This document shows, piece after piece, positions 23,323 through 35,251 of a stretch of 64,000 bases of DNA (position 1 is its first letter; each line of letters starts with the position of its first letter). The DNA is taken from the NCBI GenBank assembly GCA_030248065.1, contig JASAMV010002020.1, positions 62,001 through 126,000 on the forward strand, written 5' to 3'. This DNA comes from Rhynchonema sp. JSB1_4 (Eukaryota > Nematoda > Chromadorea > Monhysterida > Xyalidae). A program made the position numbers and the translations under genes. Below the pieces are notes generated by a model that had not been told where the DNA came from, did not search any database, and worked only from the letters and a program-made list of their open reading frames with translations.

Positions 23323-26300
23323 ATGCTGCCGATCGTGTTTGTGGCGTTGTTGTGGACGAGCGGGGCATATGCGTGTGGCTCAGTTGTGACCAGCACCAGC
23401 GCGAACACAGCTGGCTGCACGGCCATTCCCTTTGACAACACGGCCAGCATTACGTACAGCGAGTCACTCAACGCCGCCTCACGATACAACGCCGGTCGGT
23501 TTGGTCTCGGTGCTTTTTCATTTCTTTGTGGTATAATTGGGGGACCGCTGCGTACATAATCTGTCCGACACACCACTAAGTGGGCACGACACAAAATTGA
23601 CTTCGTACTGTGACCACGCGGAAGCGACGCTGTTCTTGCTCACTGTTGTGGAGGAAGTGTGTGTGTGTGTGTAAAGCTTATTTTTACATATAGCCAGTGC
23701 TGGAACGAATCCACATCCCGTCCGGAGATCTTCAATCCCGAGAAGATCCCGAACTCTCGATCGCGATTAATTTTCCGGATCGCGATCCCGATGAGTGAGC
23801 CCACACCAGGAGTTATCCGAATGTACTGAGTGCAGTAATGTTGGTCTGTTTCTGCTTTCGCAGACAGATCGAGGCGCCAGGGCTCGTCAGTGCGAACGCC
23901 TCTGGCAAATTTGCCTCCAAAAAGCCCCACCAGCAGATCTTATTGCTGGTCTGTAACATCACTGCGTGCAAACTCATAAACAGAGTTTCGTCACATCTGT
24001 GCACAGCGAGGGCGGAGAGCCCTGTGCCCTCTCCCCCTAAATGGAACCCATCAGTCGTCTGCCGTGGCAGGCAGGCAGCCTTGTGCTCCCAGAGGCAGCT
24101 CAATTCGACCTATCTGTGTTAGCAGCAAGCAGTCTTCCCAACGGTCCAGATGTTTCGCAGACTTTGTGTATATATGTACATGCACCCATACCCCCACCTT
24201 TATCTTCAGGCTCGACAGCCGTGGTGACCTGTCAAGGCATCGGCACCAACCTGAATCTGTTCGATGGCACCAACGCGTACACGACGGCACAGACGTTGAC
24301 GTGTCAGTCGTCGACCAACACCTGGTCAAACGCCGGCACCTGGCGTTGTGGTGGGTTTACTGATGCGCAAGCAGGACACCCTGATTGGATTCGTTGATTT
24401 GGATTTACAGTTGCTCGCTCTTGGCATTTGTACATAAAGCAACATAAAATGCACTTGGTCATGCAAACGCATATACGGAATGCGGATCTGACAAAGATAA
24501 GCCGAGTAGCACACTACCGCCACCGAAAACAAAAATTACATACCTACTACAACTCCGCCTCCTTCAAAAACTGCACCGTTAACTGAAATGTTGCAAATTA
24601 GAATGTTTGAACCTGTGAAAAATGGTAACAATATTTGTTTCAAGGCTGTCTGCGCCCAACCACACCGTCCACGGCTTATTGGAATAGCAATGGCATTGTC
24701 ATGGCACTGGTGGAGCCGTTCGGTTGGTTGTTACTTACGTACCAATAATGAACGTTTTTACTGAAAAAGTCCACAGCTGCTGTTTGTTCAAGACGGATTT
24801 CCTGCCGTGGATATCTTGAGCGCACGCAGTTACAGCATATGTAAAGTCGCCAAGGGCGGATCCAGGGGGCCACAGGGGGCCATGCCCTCTTTGGTCCATT
24901 TGGTCCCTGAAGGTTTGGGGCACCGTTTCGGAAGGAAGAAGGAAAAGTATCCCAGGCGATACCTCGGGGACAAAAAAAACAAAGGAAGATTCCCCCCCGC
25001 GATACTTCCCCGAGGAACAAGGGAAACAGAAACGCACGCCCACGGAACGCGAAGAAAAGAAGAACAAAAAGAAAAAAAAAAACACAAAAAGACCGAAAAC
25101 AAAAACTACACAAAGGAAAAAACCCCGAACAACAAAAAAAAAGAACCACACCTAAATCGCAGGATTTTTACTCTGATACACTTCAAAGGTCCAAAAATCG
25201 CGCGCTTCGCGCGTCAGTTACACACATTTTCAATGAAATTTGGTTGGCTTTCGCGCGCGTAAAAGTGCCAAGAATGTGCGCATCTCGCGCGCATTGCCAC
25301 ATTTTGCATGATATTTGGGGTAAAAAGCGCGAAATTCGAGACAAGCACTACACAAAAATGAGTTTTCAAAAATGGAACAAGCACTAGATAAAAATGATTG
25401 TTTGGATTTGGCCTCTTCCTGGGCCAAAAGCTGGATCCGCCCCTGAAAGTCGCCCAATTAACGGAGAACTTATTTGAAATGACGCTGGTTCTCAGACGCT
25501 CTCAGCCAAACCACTGCGCTATGTGTTTTTATTTCTGAAAAACACATTTTCACCTGAAAATGTACCAGCAGAGCGGCCACGTTGCTGCAGCGCTGAAACA
25601 TTCCGTTTACTGCATTGTTTGTGTGTGACTGCGCACCGCTACGTCGTTTTATGGCTTGTTAATTCAAGAGAATCTTTGGATGGATTCTCATTGTGCGGCC
25701 ACACACCCAGCGGAAAATTGGGCTGCAAAACACACTAATCTCACACAAAGAGCATCTTCTCAAACCAATGATCTTTAGCGCGGTGCTCTAGCAAGTGTGG
25801 TTCAGACCATAGCCTGCATGTTTTGTCCTTCGCATAGGCCGTCTTCACAATGACACGGTTTCACGGTTTTACGGTTTCACGGTTTCACGGTTTTACGGTT
25901 TCACGGTTTCACGGTTTGCTTCGTTGGCGTCTTCACAATGAAATCCGATTTCACGGTTTTACGGTTTCACGGTTTTAAAATTGTGTCTTCACAATGACAC
26001 GGTTTCACGGTTTCACGGTTTCAGCATAATGTAAGAACTAAAGTTAATTCAACTGAGTTTATATTTATTAGCAGATGCATACTGTTGCCCAGAGTGAGCC
26101 AAATACGTGCAGCAAATGCGCCAAAACCGTGTACAAATTAGAACCGGTTCTAATTGGCTTTTTTCCGGTTTCACGGTTTCAAAACAATAAGACCCAACCG
26201 TGAAACCGTGAAACCGTGTCATTGTGAAGACAACAAACGTGAAACCGTGAAACCGCAAAACCGTGAAACCGTGAAACCGTAAAATCGTGAAACCGTGTGA

Positions 26301-28772
26301 TTGTGAAGACGGCCATAGCCACGAAACACCACAACTACCGCTTAATGTTTTTTGCAGGTAAAGTGTTCAGCACCAACCTGGACACGCAATGTTCGCTGAC
26401 AATCGGCGCGGCAGACAACAACGATTTTGCTCGTTCGTTCTCCCAAACGACTTTCGTTCGACTTTTGCTGAGGAACACGTCCGTGTTCCTCAGGAATGAT
26501 TATTTTGACTGTAGCTGAGAAACACAACGGTGTTCCTCAACAACCAATATTTCGACATTGGCTGAGGAACACGTTTGTGTTCCCCAGAAACGATTTTTAA
26601 CCATAGCTGGGTAACACAAACGTGTTTCTCAACAACCATTATTTCGATGCTGACTGAGGAACACGTCCGTGTGTGGCCTCAACATTGATACGGCGTAGTG
26701 TATCATCACGGTTGTCAATATTTTACCCGTTCAATGTTTGATGCAGGTATCGGCACTACAAACCCAGATGCCACCATCAGCGCCCTTTTCTGTCTGTCAA
26801 CTGGTCTGTGGATGGCCTATAATTCGCCCACGTCCTCTGCCACACCGCCAGCGGTCAGTTCATATTTTAATAAAATTATTGAGTTATTCATAGTACTACA
26901 AAATCTTTTTATATTCTACGTCTTAAGAATAACTGTATAATAATTACTGTTTGTAACTAAATAATTACTGTATATATAGTATGTACGGCCCCATTTCTCT
27001 CATGCAGGGTGACCAAGATAGGAACGCAAACAATTTGGAGTACTCACGTTCTCTGTGTTGAGTGAGTGGATTGACTTGGACAGCACATCGCTTGAACGAA
27101 AAACTTCCATGTTTTTTTTGTGCCAAAATATCATGGATCTAATAATCAGCAAGCTGAAGTTATGGGCCGGACCATGAAAATTGTTGCTTTTTGTTCGTCA
27201 GTAGTCAGCATAACCACAATGTATGTTGTCGCTCACCTTTTTTGTCCGGCCCATAACTCCAGATTGGTGACGTTTAATTCCATGATAGTTTAATAAAAAG
27301 ACTGGGTGAGTTTTGCGTTCGACATGATATGCTTCTCCTGTCAAACCACTTGCTCAACGCGGAGAACGAGTCCTCCAAATACCATACAAGGGTTGCGTTC
27401 CTAAATCTTGGTCACATAGCAGCAAACACAGCACGAAGATTTTCAGTGTTTCATTTTTATAAATTATTTTCATTGTACAGTATTTTTAGTTACTAGACGG
27501 GACCCGTGCCTACGGCCCGGCTACAGCGCCGCGCAAGTGCCCCCCCCGAAGACCCGTTAGCATACCCAAAGCTACCCGTGAAAATTGACCCGTCCGCCCT
27601 TCCGAGGGAGGGGGCCACAGACAGACATAAGACGGGACCCGTACCTACGGCCCGGCCACAGCGCCGCGCCCGTGCGGAGTGTATATTTTAAGGCAACGTT
27701 CAATAATTTCAGGATATCGAGTACCAACATTTTATTTCAAAATATGATATGCAGCTCTGCAGGAGAAATACTCTCACAAAACGCCTCTGTTACATCCCTA
27801 CAATAATTTTGGCTAGATAAGCATCCAGTCTTGCACAATAAAGGCCTGTTTATACTCTGACTGCCCGGCAGCAGCAGTCAAAATTTGTGACTGCCCGTTC
27901 TGTCAGCTCATTAACAGAGCACGAACAGTAGACGGCAGGCAGCGGTCAATGGAGTGAAGCGTGGTGGAAAAGAAACGGAAGATAACAAAGGGGAAACGGA
28001 GTTAAAAATAGGAGGGGGAGAGTGGAAAATGGGCTTGAGAAAGGTGGGAGGGAAGGGAAAGAGGAGGGGAGGTCAAGAATGGGGAAAAGGGAATTGAAAA
28101 AAGAAGGAAAGAGAAGAGAAAAGGGAAGGAAGGGGGGAAACGGAGTTAAAAATAGGAGGGGGAGAGTGGAAAATGGGCTTGAGAAAGGTGGGAGGGAAGG
28201 GAAAGAGAGGAGACTGGCCTGAGAAGGACGGAAGAAAAAAGAGGAGGGGAGGTCAAGAAAGAGGGGAAAAGGGGAATTGAAAAAAGAAGGGAAAAAGAGA
28301 AGAGAAAAGGGAAGGAAGGGGGGAAACGGAGTTAAAAATAGGAGGGGGAGAGTGGAAAATGGGCTTGAGAAAGGTGGGAGGGAAGGGAAAGAGAGGAGAC
28401 TGGCCTGAGAAGGACGGAAGAAAAAAGAGGAGGGGAGGTCAAGAAGGGGGAAAAGGGGAATTGGAAAAAAGAAGGAAAGAGAAGAGAAAAGGGAAGGAAG
28501 GGGAAAGGAAAGAAAAAAGGAGGGAAGGAAGGGAAAGAGAGTAGAGTGAAAATTGGAAAAAAAGGAAAGAGAAGAGAAAAGGGAAGGAAGGGGAAGGAAA
28601 GAAAAAAGGAGGGAGGGAAGGGAAAGAGAGGAGAGTGAAAAGAGAGGGAGGGGGCCACAGACAGACAGACATACATACATACATACGCCTTCCTTTTTTA
28701 GTAGTATAGATTAATTCTATTTTAAAAGTGATTATTTATTATTTTCAGGTCACCTGCACGACCACCGGATGA
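23323..28772 (+). CDS. Secreted nine-cysteine sushi-like protein B
   Basis: Predicted 198-aa secreted paralogue of A and C. Exons 23323-23494, 24210-24350, 24645-24722, 26358-26432, 26747-26853 and 28749-28772, all phase-consistent. Signal peptide MLPIVFVALLWTSGAYA followed by Cys, then GCTAIPFDNTASITYSES, TAVVTCQGIG, TLTC and WSNAGTWRCG (sushi-like), then GCLRPTTPSTAYW and three further cysteines. In A the equivalent of its first exon is two exons, so an intron was gained or lost. The final exon encodes only VTCTTTG and lies 1.9 kb downstream, beyond repeats. That exon is short, but the phase fits and it supplies the ninth cysteine that A and C have at the same place. Introns hold a hAT-type element (24851-25445), a Harbinger-like foldback (25837-26314) and a palindromic minisatellite. 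Confidence 0.82.
23824..23925 (-). repeat. Dispersed repeat (about 105 bp), copy 2
   Basis: Inverse of the segment at 11318-11425, sharing CTTTCGCAGACAG and the flanking 80 bases at moderate identity. It lies in intron 1 of secreted gene B. Confidence 0.55.
24851..25445. mobile_element. hAT-type MITE, CAGGGGCGGATCC family, full copy
   Basis: Left end CAAGGGCGGATCCAGG and right end CTGGATCCGCCCCTG, with a perfect 8-bp duplication AAAGTCGC at 24843-24850 and 25446-25453. The interior has a purine-rich stretch and the shared AAAAATCGCGCGCTTCGCG block. The 138-157-aa ORFs here are low-complexity readings of the element, not genes. It sits in intron 3 of secreted gene B. Confidence 0.93.
25837..26314. 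mobile_element. Harbinger/Tourist-like foldback with (ACGGTTTC)n arms
   Basis: Terminal repeats GGCCGTCTTCACAATG and the inverse, flanked by ATA on both sides (25834-25836, 26315-26317). The left arm is an array of ACGGTTTC/ACGGTTTT and the right arm is the complementary array GAAACCGT. A non-repetitive core of about 120 bp lies between. It lies in intron 3 of secreted gene B. The superfamily call rests on the 3-bp target and G-rich ends only. Confidence 0.8.
26471..26675. repeat. Palindromic minisatellite
   Basis: Four to five units of about 55 bp, each containing the palindrome GAGGAACACGTCCGTGTTCCTC in variant form, separated by AT-rich spacers such as AACCATTATTTCGA. It begins about 40 bp after the fourth exon of secreted gene B. 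Confidence 0.75.
27008..27416. mobile_element. Foldback element with GGTGACCAAGATAGGAACGC ends
   Basis: The ends are GGTGACCAAGATAGGAACGC and GCGTTCCTAAATCTTGGTCAC. Inner arms also pair (GTTATGGGCCGGACCATG region with GTCCGGCCCATAAC). About 409 bp. It lies in intron 5 of secreted gene B. No target duplication was identified. Confidence 0.75.
27493..28708. mobile_element. Dispersed element (ACTAGACGGGACCCGTGC ... TTAGTAGTATAGAT), expanded copy
   Basis: Starts CTAGACGGGACCCGTGCC and ends GGGGGCCACAGACAGACAGA ... TTTTTTAGTAGTATAGAT, matching the compact 130-bp copy at 39233-39362. In this copy the middle is duplicated and interrupted by a fragment of another repeat and by a 700-bp purine minisatellite (27958-28660). 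The class is undetermined. Confidence 0.7.
27958..28660. repeat. Polypurine minisatellite
   Basis: About 700 bp of almost pure G/A on the plus strand, in long tandem units (about 125-185 bp) with internal GGGAAGGAAGGGG motifs. The minus-strand ORF of 244 aa across it is only Phe/Leu/Pro/Ser low complexity from the CT-rich strand and is not a gene. Confidence 0.88.
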
Positions 28773-30907
28773 TTTCGTTGACGTGATCATGATCTTATCT
28801 ATGTAAAAATGGTCATTTCGGGCTCTATCTTAATTGGTGATGGTTTGCAAAACAACAGACACAGTAGCGTCATTTAACGTGTTTCGATTCCAGAACTTAT
28901 TCAGCTTTCCATTGCATAGCGAAAAAACATCAAGAACCTTTGCTCATACTCAGCTATACCTTATTGATTTTGGCCTTTGCACAATCCGATCTTGGTCAAA
29001 ACGGTGGTGGTTGACTCTAGAAACATTGTAGCCACTTTGCTGTAATAAACTTGTTGGAATTGTTTCATTTTGCTTATCGTTTTAACAGCAATTCTTGAAC
29101 CTGATTGCAAGAAAAGGCATTTCCCTTGTGACAAAAACGAATGAACTAAGTTACATGATATCAGCCATAGCACCGCGCGTCATCCCTGTACATACCTTGT
29201 CGGTGCTAACACCTATGTATAGTCTACCCACGAACTCATGACACGACTTATTTTGAAGTTGACTTGATCGGATCCAATAATGTTCCGGTCCACGTATTTC
29301 GGAAATGAAAGAAAGAGAAACGCATATATTTTTTAAAAACACGCTCTCCACTTCGCTGCGTAAATTCCCTTTTGACTCCCAAAACATTGGTGTGTTGAAC
29401 GACGTTGCTGTTCGCGTAAGCACGCACCAAATTGAGGTCAGCCAGCTGGAACTTGTCATCATGTCTCTCGGCCCAATCTCTTTCTTTTGTTTGCAAAAAA
29501 CCGTGCAACCGGGGCATTTTTTGAATCTGGCCAAGCAAGCTTTAAAAAAGTCGTCTCATGAGCACGTGGCTGGACTATATGTAGGTACATATAGTGGTGA
29601 CATCATAATCAATAGGAATGCAATATGACCTCCGAAAGTCGGGATTAAAAACGTGAACGTTGCACTTACAAGTATGTTATTATTCGGCAGAACCAACAAA
29701 AAGTGGTTCCCCTGCCCTACTGCAAGCCTTAAAACTTTCAACTGTTTCTGAGGAAGTGCCAATTTTGCATCGGTATTCAGATCGCAAACACATTGAGACA
29801 ACACACGTCATCTGTGAACCAAAAAATAACGGTGCCTTGTGCGTGAGTGGGGAGGGGCGCACTCTGTTTGTGGTGGAGTAACCAGTCGTCATGCGTTGGA
29901 TGCCATTGAGTTTTGTTGGCAGACAGACACACGGAATAGAGAGTTATGTAAATTTTGCAAAAATGACACACACCGCCTGTGTACACACGCACGCAAACAG
30001 TATCACAACATATACGAGATATGACTCGACATGCATGTGTGTATGCTTGGCGGAAGTGATAGCGGCTTTTCCTGTGTTTTCGCCTTTTCTGGAACATGTT
30101 TGTTAAACTGGAGTCATCAGAATAAACGAGTTGGAACCTTCGACCAATCAAGTTGAGTGACGATTCATATACTTGTGCAAACATGGACCAGTATTCAAGC
30201 TTCGTCTAGTAAGCCTATAGATTCCCAACTGTTTGTCTTTGTCAGTCATCATAACGCGACGGATAAAAATAGATAAAAATATAAATGCCATATCTTGTTA
30301 CTTTCACAAACGTCATATTCTTCGCCGTGTTGGCGTGCTTATTTGCAGGAAACAAACTGCAATTTCTTGGTCTCAAATTAGGGGTGGGGTTTCCTGTTCC
30401 CGCCCAATCTCGGTCTTTGACCAGAAGTCCGGTGCATTTATAATTGGGCACATATACAGTAGGCTGTTTCAGCATAAATTGCTATGTACGGGGTAACTCA
30501 AAAAGTACGGAAGCCCTTTTGTGAAGGCTAAATCTCAGTCGGGGTTACACATGGAGACCCTGGTTTTAATTGCATCCGAAAGCGTGGGCGAACTATATAT
30601 TTGTTGTGCCTGACGCCGGTCTCCTGACGTGCATTGGTGGATAAATTAAGGAGCCTTGAACCAAATTACTCCTGCTTTCAAACGCGTGCAAAAATATCGT
30701 GCGAACAAACGTGTCTTTCGCCAAACTTTGCTCAGTTCATTCGTCAAAGCACTTGCCCACAACCAAGTCTTAACACAACTAACAAGGTCGGCTGCGCGTT
30801 CGAACGCAATGCTCAAAGTGTGTCCCAGTGCAACAATGCTGAGATCTAGCCTCACAAATAATGGGCCCCGTGCCTGTTTGGCCACCCAATCGATGTATAC
30901 TGTATAG
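28773..30907. other. Intergenic region with a conserved-frame repeat
   Basis: No complete gene seen. The segment 29341-29456 is shared with 52711-52823 and keeps an open minus-strand frame in both. Short ORFs elsewhere lack motifs, and 29640-30907 shows nothing supportable. Confidence 0.45.
29341..29456 (-). repeat. Dispersed repeat with conserved minus-strand frame, copy 1
   Basis: On the minus strand this reads KFQLADLNLVRAYANSN and VVQHTNVLGVKREFTQRSGE. The copy at 52711-52823 reads KFQLADLNWLRACANSN and VVQHTNDLGVKREFTHRCGE. By eye 8 of 13 differences fall at third codon positions, 7 of them silent. Upstream in frame here is a Cys-rich stretch KKCPGCTVFCKQKKE. It may be a fragment of a transposase or a low-copy gene exon. 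Confidence 0.5.
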
Positions 30908-31127
30908 CAGTGTTCGAACGGGATACTTTTTTAATCCCGGGATCGGAATCGGGATTGAGGTCAAGAAAGTGTCGGGATCGGGATCGGGATCCCGGTTTTG
31001 AAAACCCCGGGATCGGGATTGACCAGATAGTCCAAAAGCAACAGTTTTTATCATTTTATGCATAAGATGCAAGTTAATGTCGCAAACAAACCATGAAACA
31101 TGGAAAAACACCCGGTGCAGTGATTAA

Positions 31128-31771
31128 AGGGGGCCTTTCGCATTTCAAACCCCCTTCAACCTTCGCATGTGTTTAGACAGCGGTCAACGGTCATAAAAGT
31201 CAAACACACCGGAGGTCTAACGATCAGCACGCGGCCAAGAGATGCCCTTCAAGAGGAACATCCGGGTACAAAATTAAATGTGGACCAGCCCAATTTCTAC
31301 CTGCGCATTCAGGCAACTCGCCTGATGACAAGGGCGGTCAAGGCGCAGAATGTTTCGCACGATATTTGCCCCTGCCTCACTATAGAATTTCGCTTTTCTT
31401 TTTATTTCGAATTGCAACGAATTGTTCATGCGTGGCTGTTAAATGTTTCAAGGTCTGCTTGTCACGCTGGAACAATTCGTTGAAATTCGAACAAAAAAGA
31501 AAAGCGACATTCCATAGTTGGCAGTGTTGCAAGTTTCATGCGAAACATTCATTCGCCTAGACACCTTTTTGATCAAGCAGTTTGCCTGAATGCGCAGGTA
31601 TAAATTGGGCTGGTCCGCGGCACACTATGTTCCCGGAGGTTCTTCTTAAAGTGCATCTCCTGGTCGCATGCTGCAGATTGGGTTCTTGGTGCATGAGAGT
31701 TTAATAACGCCCTGAACAATATTCAAATGTGTGCAAAGTTTGAAGGCGGTCTGAAATGCGAAAGGCCCCCT
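31128..31771. mobile_element. Foldback element flanked by TTAA (AGGGGGCC ends), nested
   Basis: Ends AGGGGGCCTTTCGCATTTC and the inverse, flanked by TTAA on both sides (31124-31127, 31772-31775). The arms pair further inward, for example GCCCAATTTCTACCTGCGC with GCGCAGGTATAAATTGGGC. Nested in the hAT-type element 30908-32692. Confidence 0.9.
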
Positions 31772-32174
31772 TTAAAGCCGATTGAAAATCGAGAATAGCT
31801 GATGACGGATAAGTTCAAAGATCATAATTGTAGTCGATCAGTGGCAAAGCCTTTGACAAAAAGACAAAGCATTTCACCATTATCTGGTTTCAAGCACTAT
31901 CTTTTGTCATCAAACAAATCAGCTGCACTGAAAAAGAGCTGTTCAGAAGGCACGCTCGTAGGCGGAGCGCTTAGATTTTTGGAAACTAGACGTGCCAGTC
32001 GCGGAAACTTTGTCTCATTTGTTGCCCACCATGACAACATTTCCTCGAAACTGAGTCCCTTCATTCGATGCAACTTTGTGCAACCGTTCAGTTCTATTCA
32101 ATAGCTCGACTTGTTCGTGATTGGTGGTGCTGGCTGTTTCATCACGCTCGGAATCAGCCGTCGAGCACCTCTTA

Positions 32175-32512
32175 GGGGCGCAGCCACGTAAACACGGTTG
32201 TGGGCTGCGGGTCAGTAATAATTCCAATGACCGCCCCGCGTTTGCATGGCCACACTTGCGGGTCGCGGTTTGCGGGTCACTCGAAACATTTATTCAGCCA
32301 TTACACACAAAAATGAACCAATCAGCGCTGTGCTACCGCACGTCTGCGACGTTGGCTCGACGCTGGTGGGTTAATTTTTATGTGTTGCAGCCAAATAAAT
32401 GTTTCAAGTGACCCGCAAACCGCGACCCGCAAGGGCGGCCATGCAAACACGGGGCGGTTGTTGGACCTAGAATATTTTTTTGACCAGCGACCGCGTTTGC
32501 ATGGCCGCGCCC
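32175..32512. mobile_element. Harbinger/Tourist-like foldback with GGGGCGCAGCC ends, nested
   Basis: Ends GGGGCGCAGCCACGTAAACA and the inverse of GGGCGCGGCCATGCAAACGC, flanked by TTA on both sides. The inner arms repeat GCGGGTCGCGGTTTGCGGGT and its complement. Nested in the hAT-type element 30908-32692, beside the TTAA foldback. Confidence 0.8.
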
Positions 32513-32700
32513 TTACAACAGCTTGGCGAATTACATGTTTGCATAATTTTTTCTTTTTGTTCTCAAAATTTAATCCCGATCCCGGTACTTTTTTGGGCGG
32601 GATCGGGACCGGGATTGACTTTTTCAAAATGACGGGATCAGGATCAGAAAAAGGGCCCGGGATCCCGGGATCGGGATCCCGTTCGAACACTGCTGTATAG

Positions 32701-35251
32701 TGTTTCCTTTTTATGCAAGGCAAAGCAAACAAACGACCCCACGTTATAGCTCAACTCCAGTTTGAGGTCGAGATTTCCGGAAAGTAATGATTAATGATCC
32801 TTGTTAATCCAAGCACGACACTCAGCAGCAAACATGGTGAAATGTTTCATTGAGATGCTGGCAGCGCACACGCACAAAGCTCACTGGCATGTGAAACATT
32901 GTTGTTGTTAGAACCCACAGGAAATCTTTGACACGTTTTTGCCAGCAACGTGGTTGAGTCGAAATTGTAATCTCGACCTCAACTACCTCGACCTCGACCT
33001 CATCAGTTGGTATTGGTCGCACAATGACTATATAAGAATTGGTCAAATTTTTTTCCTGAATCGTGAAGAGGGAAAGTGACGGGGCAATGACGTTGCGTTG
33101 CGTGATCGCACACAAAGTATATAGTAAAGAGAATGTTTCAGACCTGCGGCAACGTGGTTGATCTGCTAGATTATTTTTAGCTGAAAATGTTTTGTCACAA
33201 ATACAAGTAGCATAGTGGTTAAGGTTGAACCTGAAGATCAGGGTAGATGAATTCTGATTTAGTCATTGTGCGACCAATAACATGGTGTCCGCTTGTTTCC
33301 TTGGACCGAGAAAAACAGGAAACACTATACATGCGTACATATTATACGTGGTATATTGTTGTTCTCTCTTGATTTTCCCGTTCTTGCTTATACTGTATGT
33401 TTTTATTCTCAACAACGTGCCTTATTCTTATTTACTGCCGCTGCTTGCTGCTTTGATCGTCTATCTATCTGGTCCTCGCCAATGTAGTTTCCTTGTTGTT
33501 ATACTGTAGTTAACGTTTACATATTACAATACCCACACCACGACAGTTTTCAGTCTTATGGCAAACAACACGTTTTGGTCGGTTCTTGCAAAAGTTTGTT
33601 GTGCATAATTAGCTAAGTGCACGTGCCTCTGCCTCGTGGAACCATTTGAGAACGGCTACCTTTTGGCAGTGGGCAACCAAACTTATTAGCAGCAAACAGG
33701 CAGGTTCAACTTCACACATGCGAACTTCGTGCCATGATCTTGCAAACACCAAATCGCTACATTGTCAGACGAACGTGAAGGATGTAAGTCAGCTCGAATC
33801 ACAGCCAGACTATTCAGATAATGCTTGAAATGCAAAGAAGCATTGTTACTTGAGTTTGTTTCATGAGTGTTCCTTACCAACGTCTCCCAGTTGTGCGAAA
33901 ACAGTCTCTGGAAAAATGGCTCAACGCGTCGAATAACGTCGTCACTGCCGGGCTGGTTTTAAACAAAAATTATAGGTTTCGTGACCGCGACGATCTGGCT
34001 TTCTCTGTATTGCTGCACTCCCAAGGTGCAGAAATAACAGCAGAAAAAGCTTTGAGTCGCTATCTTTTTGGACACACATAGCTCGTTTTGTGCAAGGCCC
34101 GCAATTTTTGCATGCGCTTTATTGAGCGACTAATTTTTGACCGTTTCTGTCGGTGCGACAAAATGCAAAAACCATAATGTCCGATTGTCACATCGGCTCA
34201 CCCATGATTTCTTTAAAATTGTTGTTCATCAACACGATGAAAAAAGTTGTGTTTCCATACTCAAATGCTTTGTGCTTTTTAACAGGAAGCAGTGTAGCAC
34301 TGCTGCTGGTGATCCGCTATAGTAACATAACGTTGGGTACAGACCATAAAATCAAAAAATCTTCCTTTCCATTCGAGCACCAAGTGAGCAAACATCTTTA
34401 TGCACTTCCCGCCCACTCACTGCTGTTGGAAACGGCAGCAATTTTTTGCTCCGCGAACCGAAAAGAAAGCTTGCTGCGATGTTCATTTATCCTTATGTGT
34501 AAATATATACCAGTACCGTAGCTCAGATTTCTGCTGAAAACCACAAACAAAACGCATGGAGATAAATTGGCCCGGTGAATACGGCCGTGTCTGGTCGTAT
34601 GTGTCCCAAGCCAATCATAATTTTCTCTGATTGCCCTGGCGTTCCGTCTGGCTTCCGCTGCATTCAAGCAAGCTCCATCCCGAGTGAGGCTTTGCCAGCT
34701 TTGGCCTTGACATTTCTTTTTTTAGTCGTCTTGATTTTCCTGCACTGCATGCAAACTTCGTCACTCATGCAGGTTGCGGGATACAACTTTTTCGGGATAT
34801 CAGACATGGGTGATGCTAAAAATCACCGCTGTGTACTTCAAATATAAGAAACTGGGCATAACGACATTTAAGAATTTCATGCTGCAGTTTACAGTGCTGG
34901 TTGGAGGCAAGATCGATGCACCTGACAAAGTATGGTTCAATTTGCTGGTGCCTGAGCCCACATAAGGACGTAAACACAACTTAAAGTCAGGCTTAGGGCA
35001 CGGCCATACAGTCAGTGACGAAATACATACAGTGTTACATAGGTACGTATACTGTATGTTAGGTTCATTAAGATGGCTGGTTTTGACCTTTTGGTGCTGT
35101 AAAACGCGGCTGCCTTTTTTTAGCTGAAGTAAGTTTGTTTTTCACTCAATCAGCTACAAATTAAATCAGGGCCATAATTATCAGAAATTTTGCCTGTTTT
35201 TCGGAACACGATTCCTGGTAATTTTTTTCAGCCATAGGGAATCAAATAACG
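32701..35251. other. Intergenic region upstream of the peptide precursor
   Basis: The stretch 33024-33155 is repeated directly at 37766-37890 (both with GACGTTGCGTT and ATGTTTCAGACC). Plus-strand open segments at 33882-34078 and 34774-34965 follow acceptor-like sites but have no recognisable motif. The rest shows nothing I can support. Confidence 0.4.

Larger units (their letters stand above)
30908..32692. mobile_element. hAT-type element with CAGTGTTCGAACGGG ends, carrying nested foldbacks
   Basis: 1785 bp with ends CAGTGTTCGAACGGGAT and the inverse, and a perfect 8-bp duplication CTGTATAG at 30900-30907 and 32693-32700. The terminal 120-150 bp are arrays of GATCGGGATC/CGGGATCGGG. Inside lie a TTAA foldback (31128-31771) and a TTA foldback (32175-32512), each with its own target duplication, so both inserted later. 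No transposase ORF was seen. Confidence 0.92.

Noticed and set aside
24676..25262. Overlapping ORFs of 138-157 aa
   Set aside because: They lie within a hAT-type MITE with exact target duplications and are homopolymer-rich.
26471..26675. Regularly spaced palindromes considered as a CRISPR-like array
   Set aside because: Units are imperfect, spacers are similar to each other and the context is a eukaryotic intron; it is a minisatellite.
27946..28680. 244-aa ORF on the minus strand
   Set aside because: It is Phe/Leu/Pro/Ser low complexity produced by a CT-rich minisatellite with tandem units; no start context or domain.
33863..34965. Several plus-strand ORFs of 60-120 aa
   Set aside because: Acceptor-like sites precede two of them, but phases do not link and no family is recognisable.
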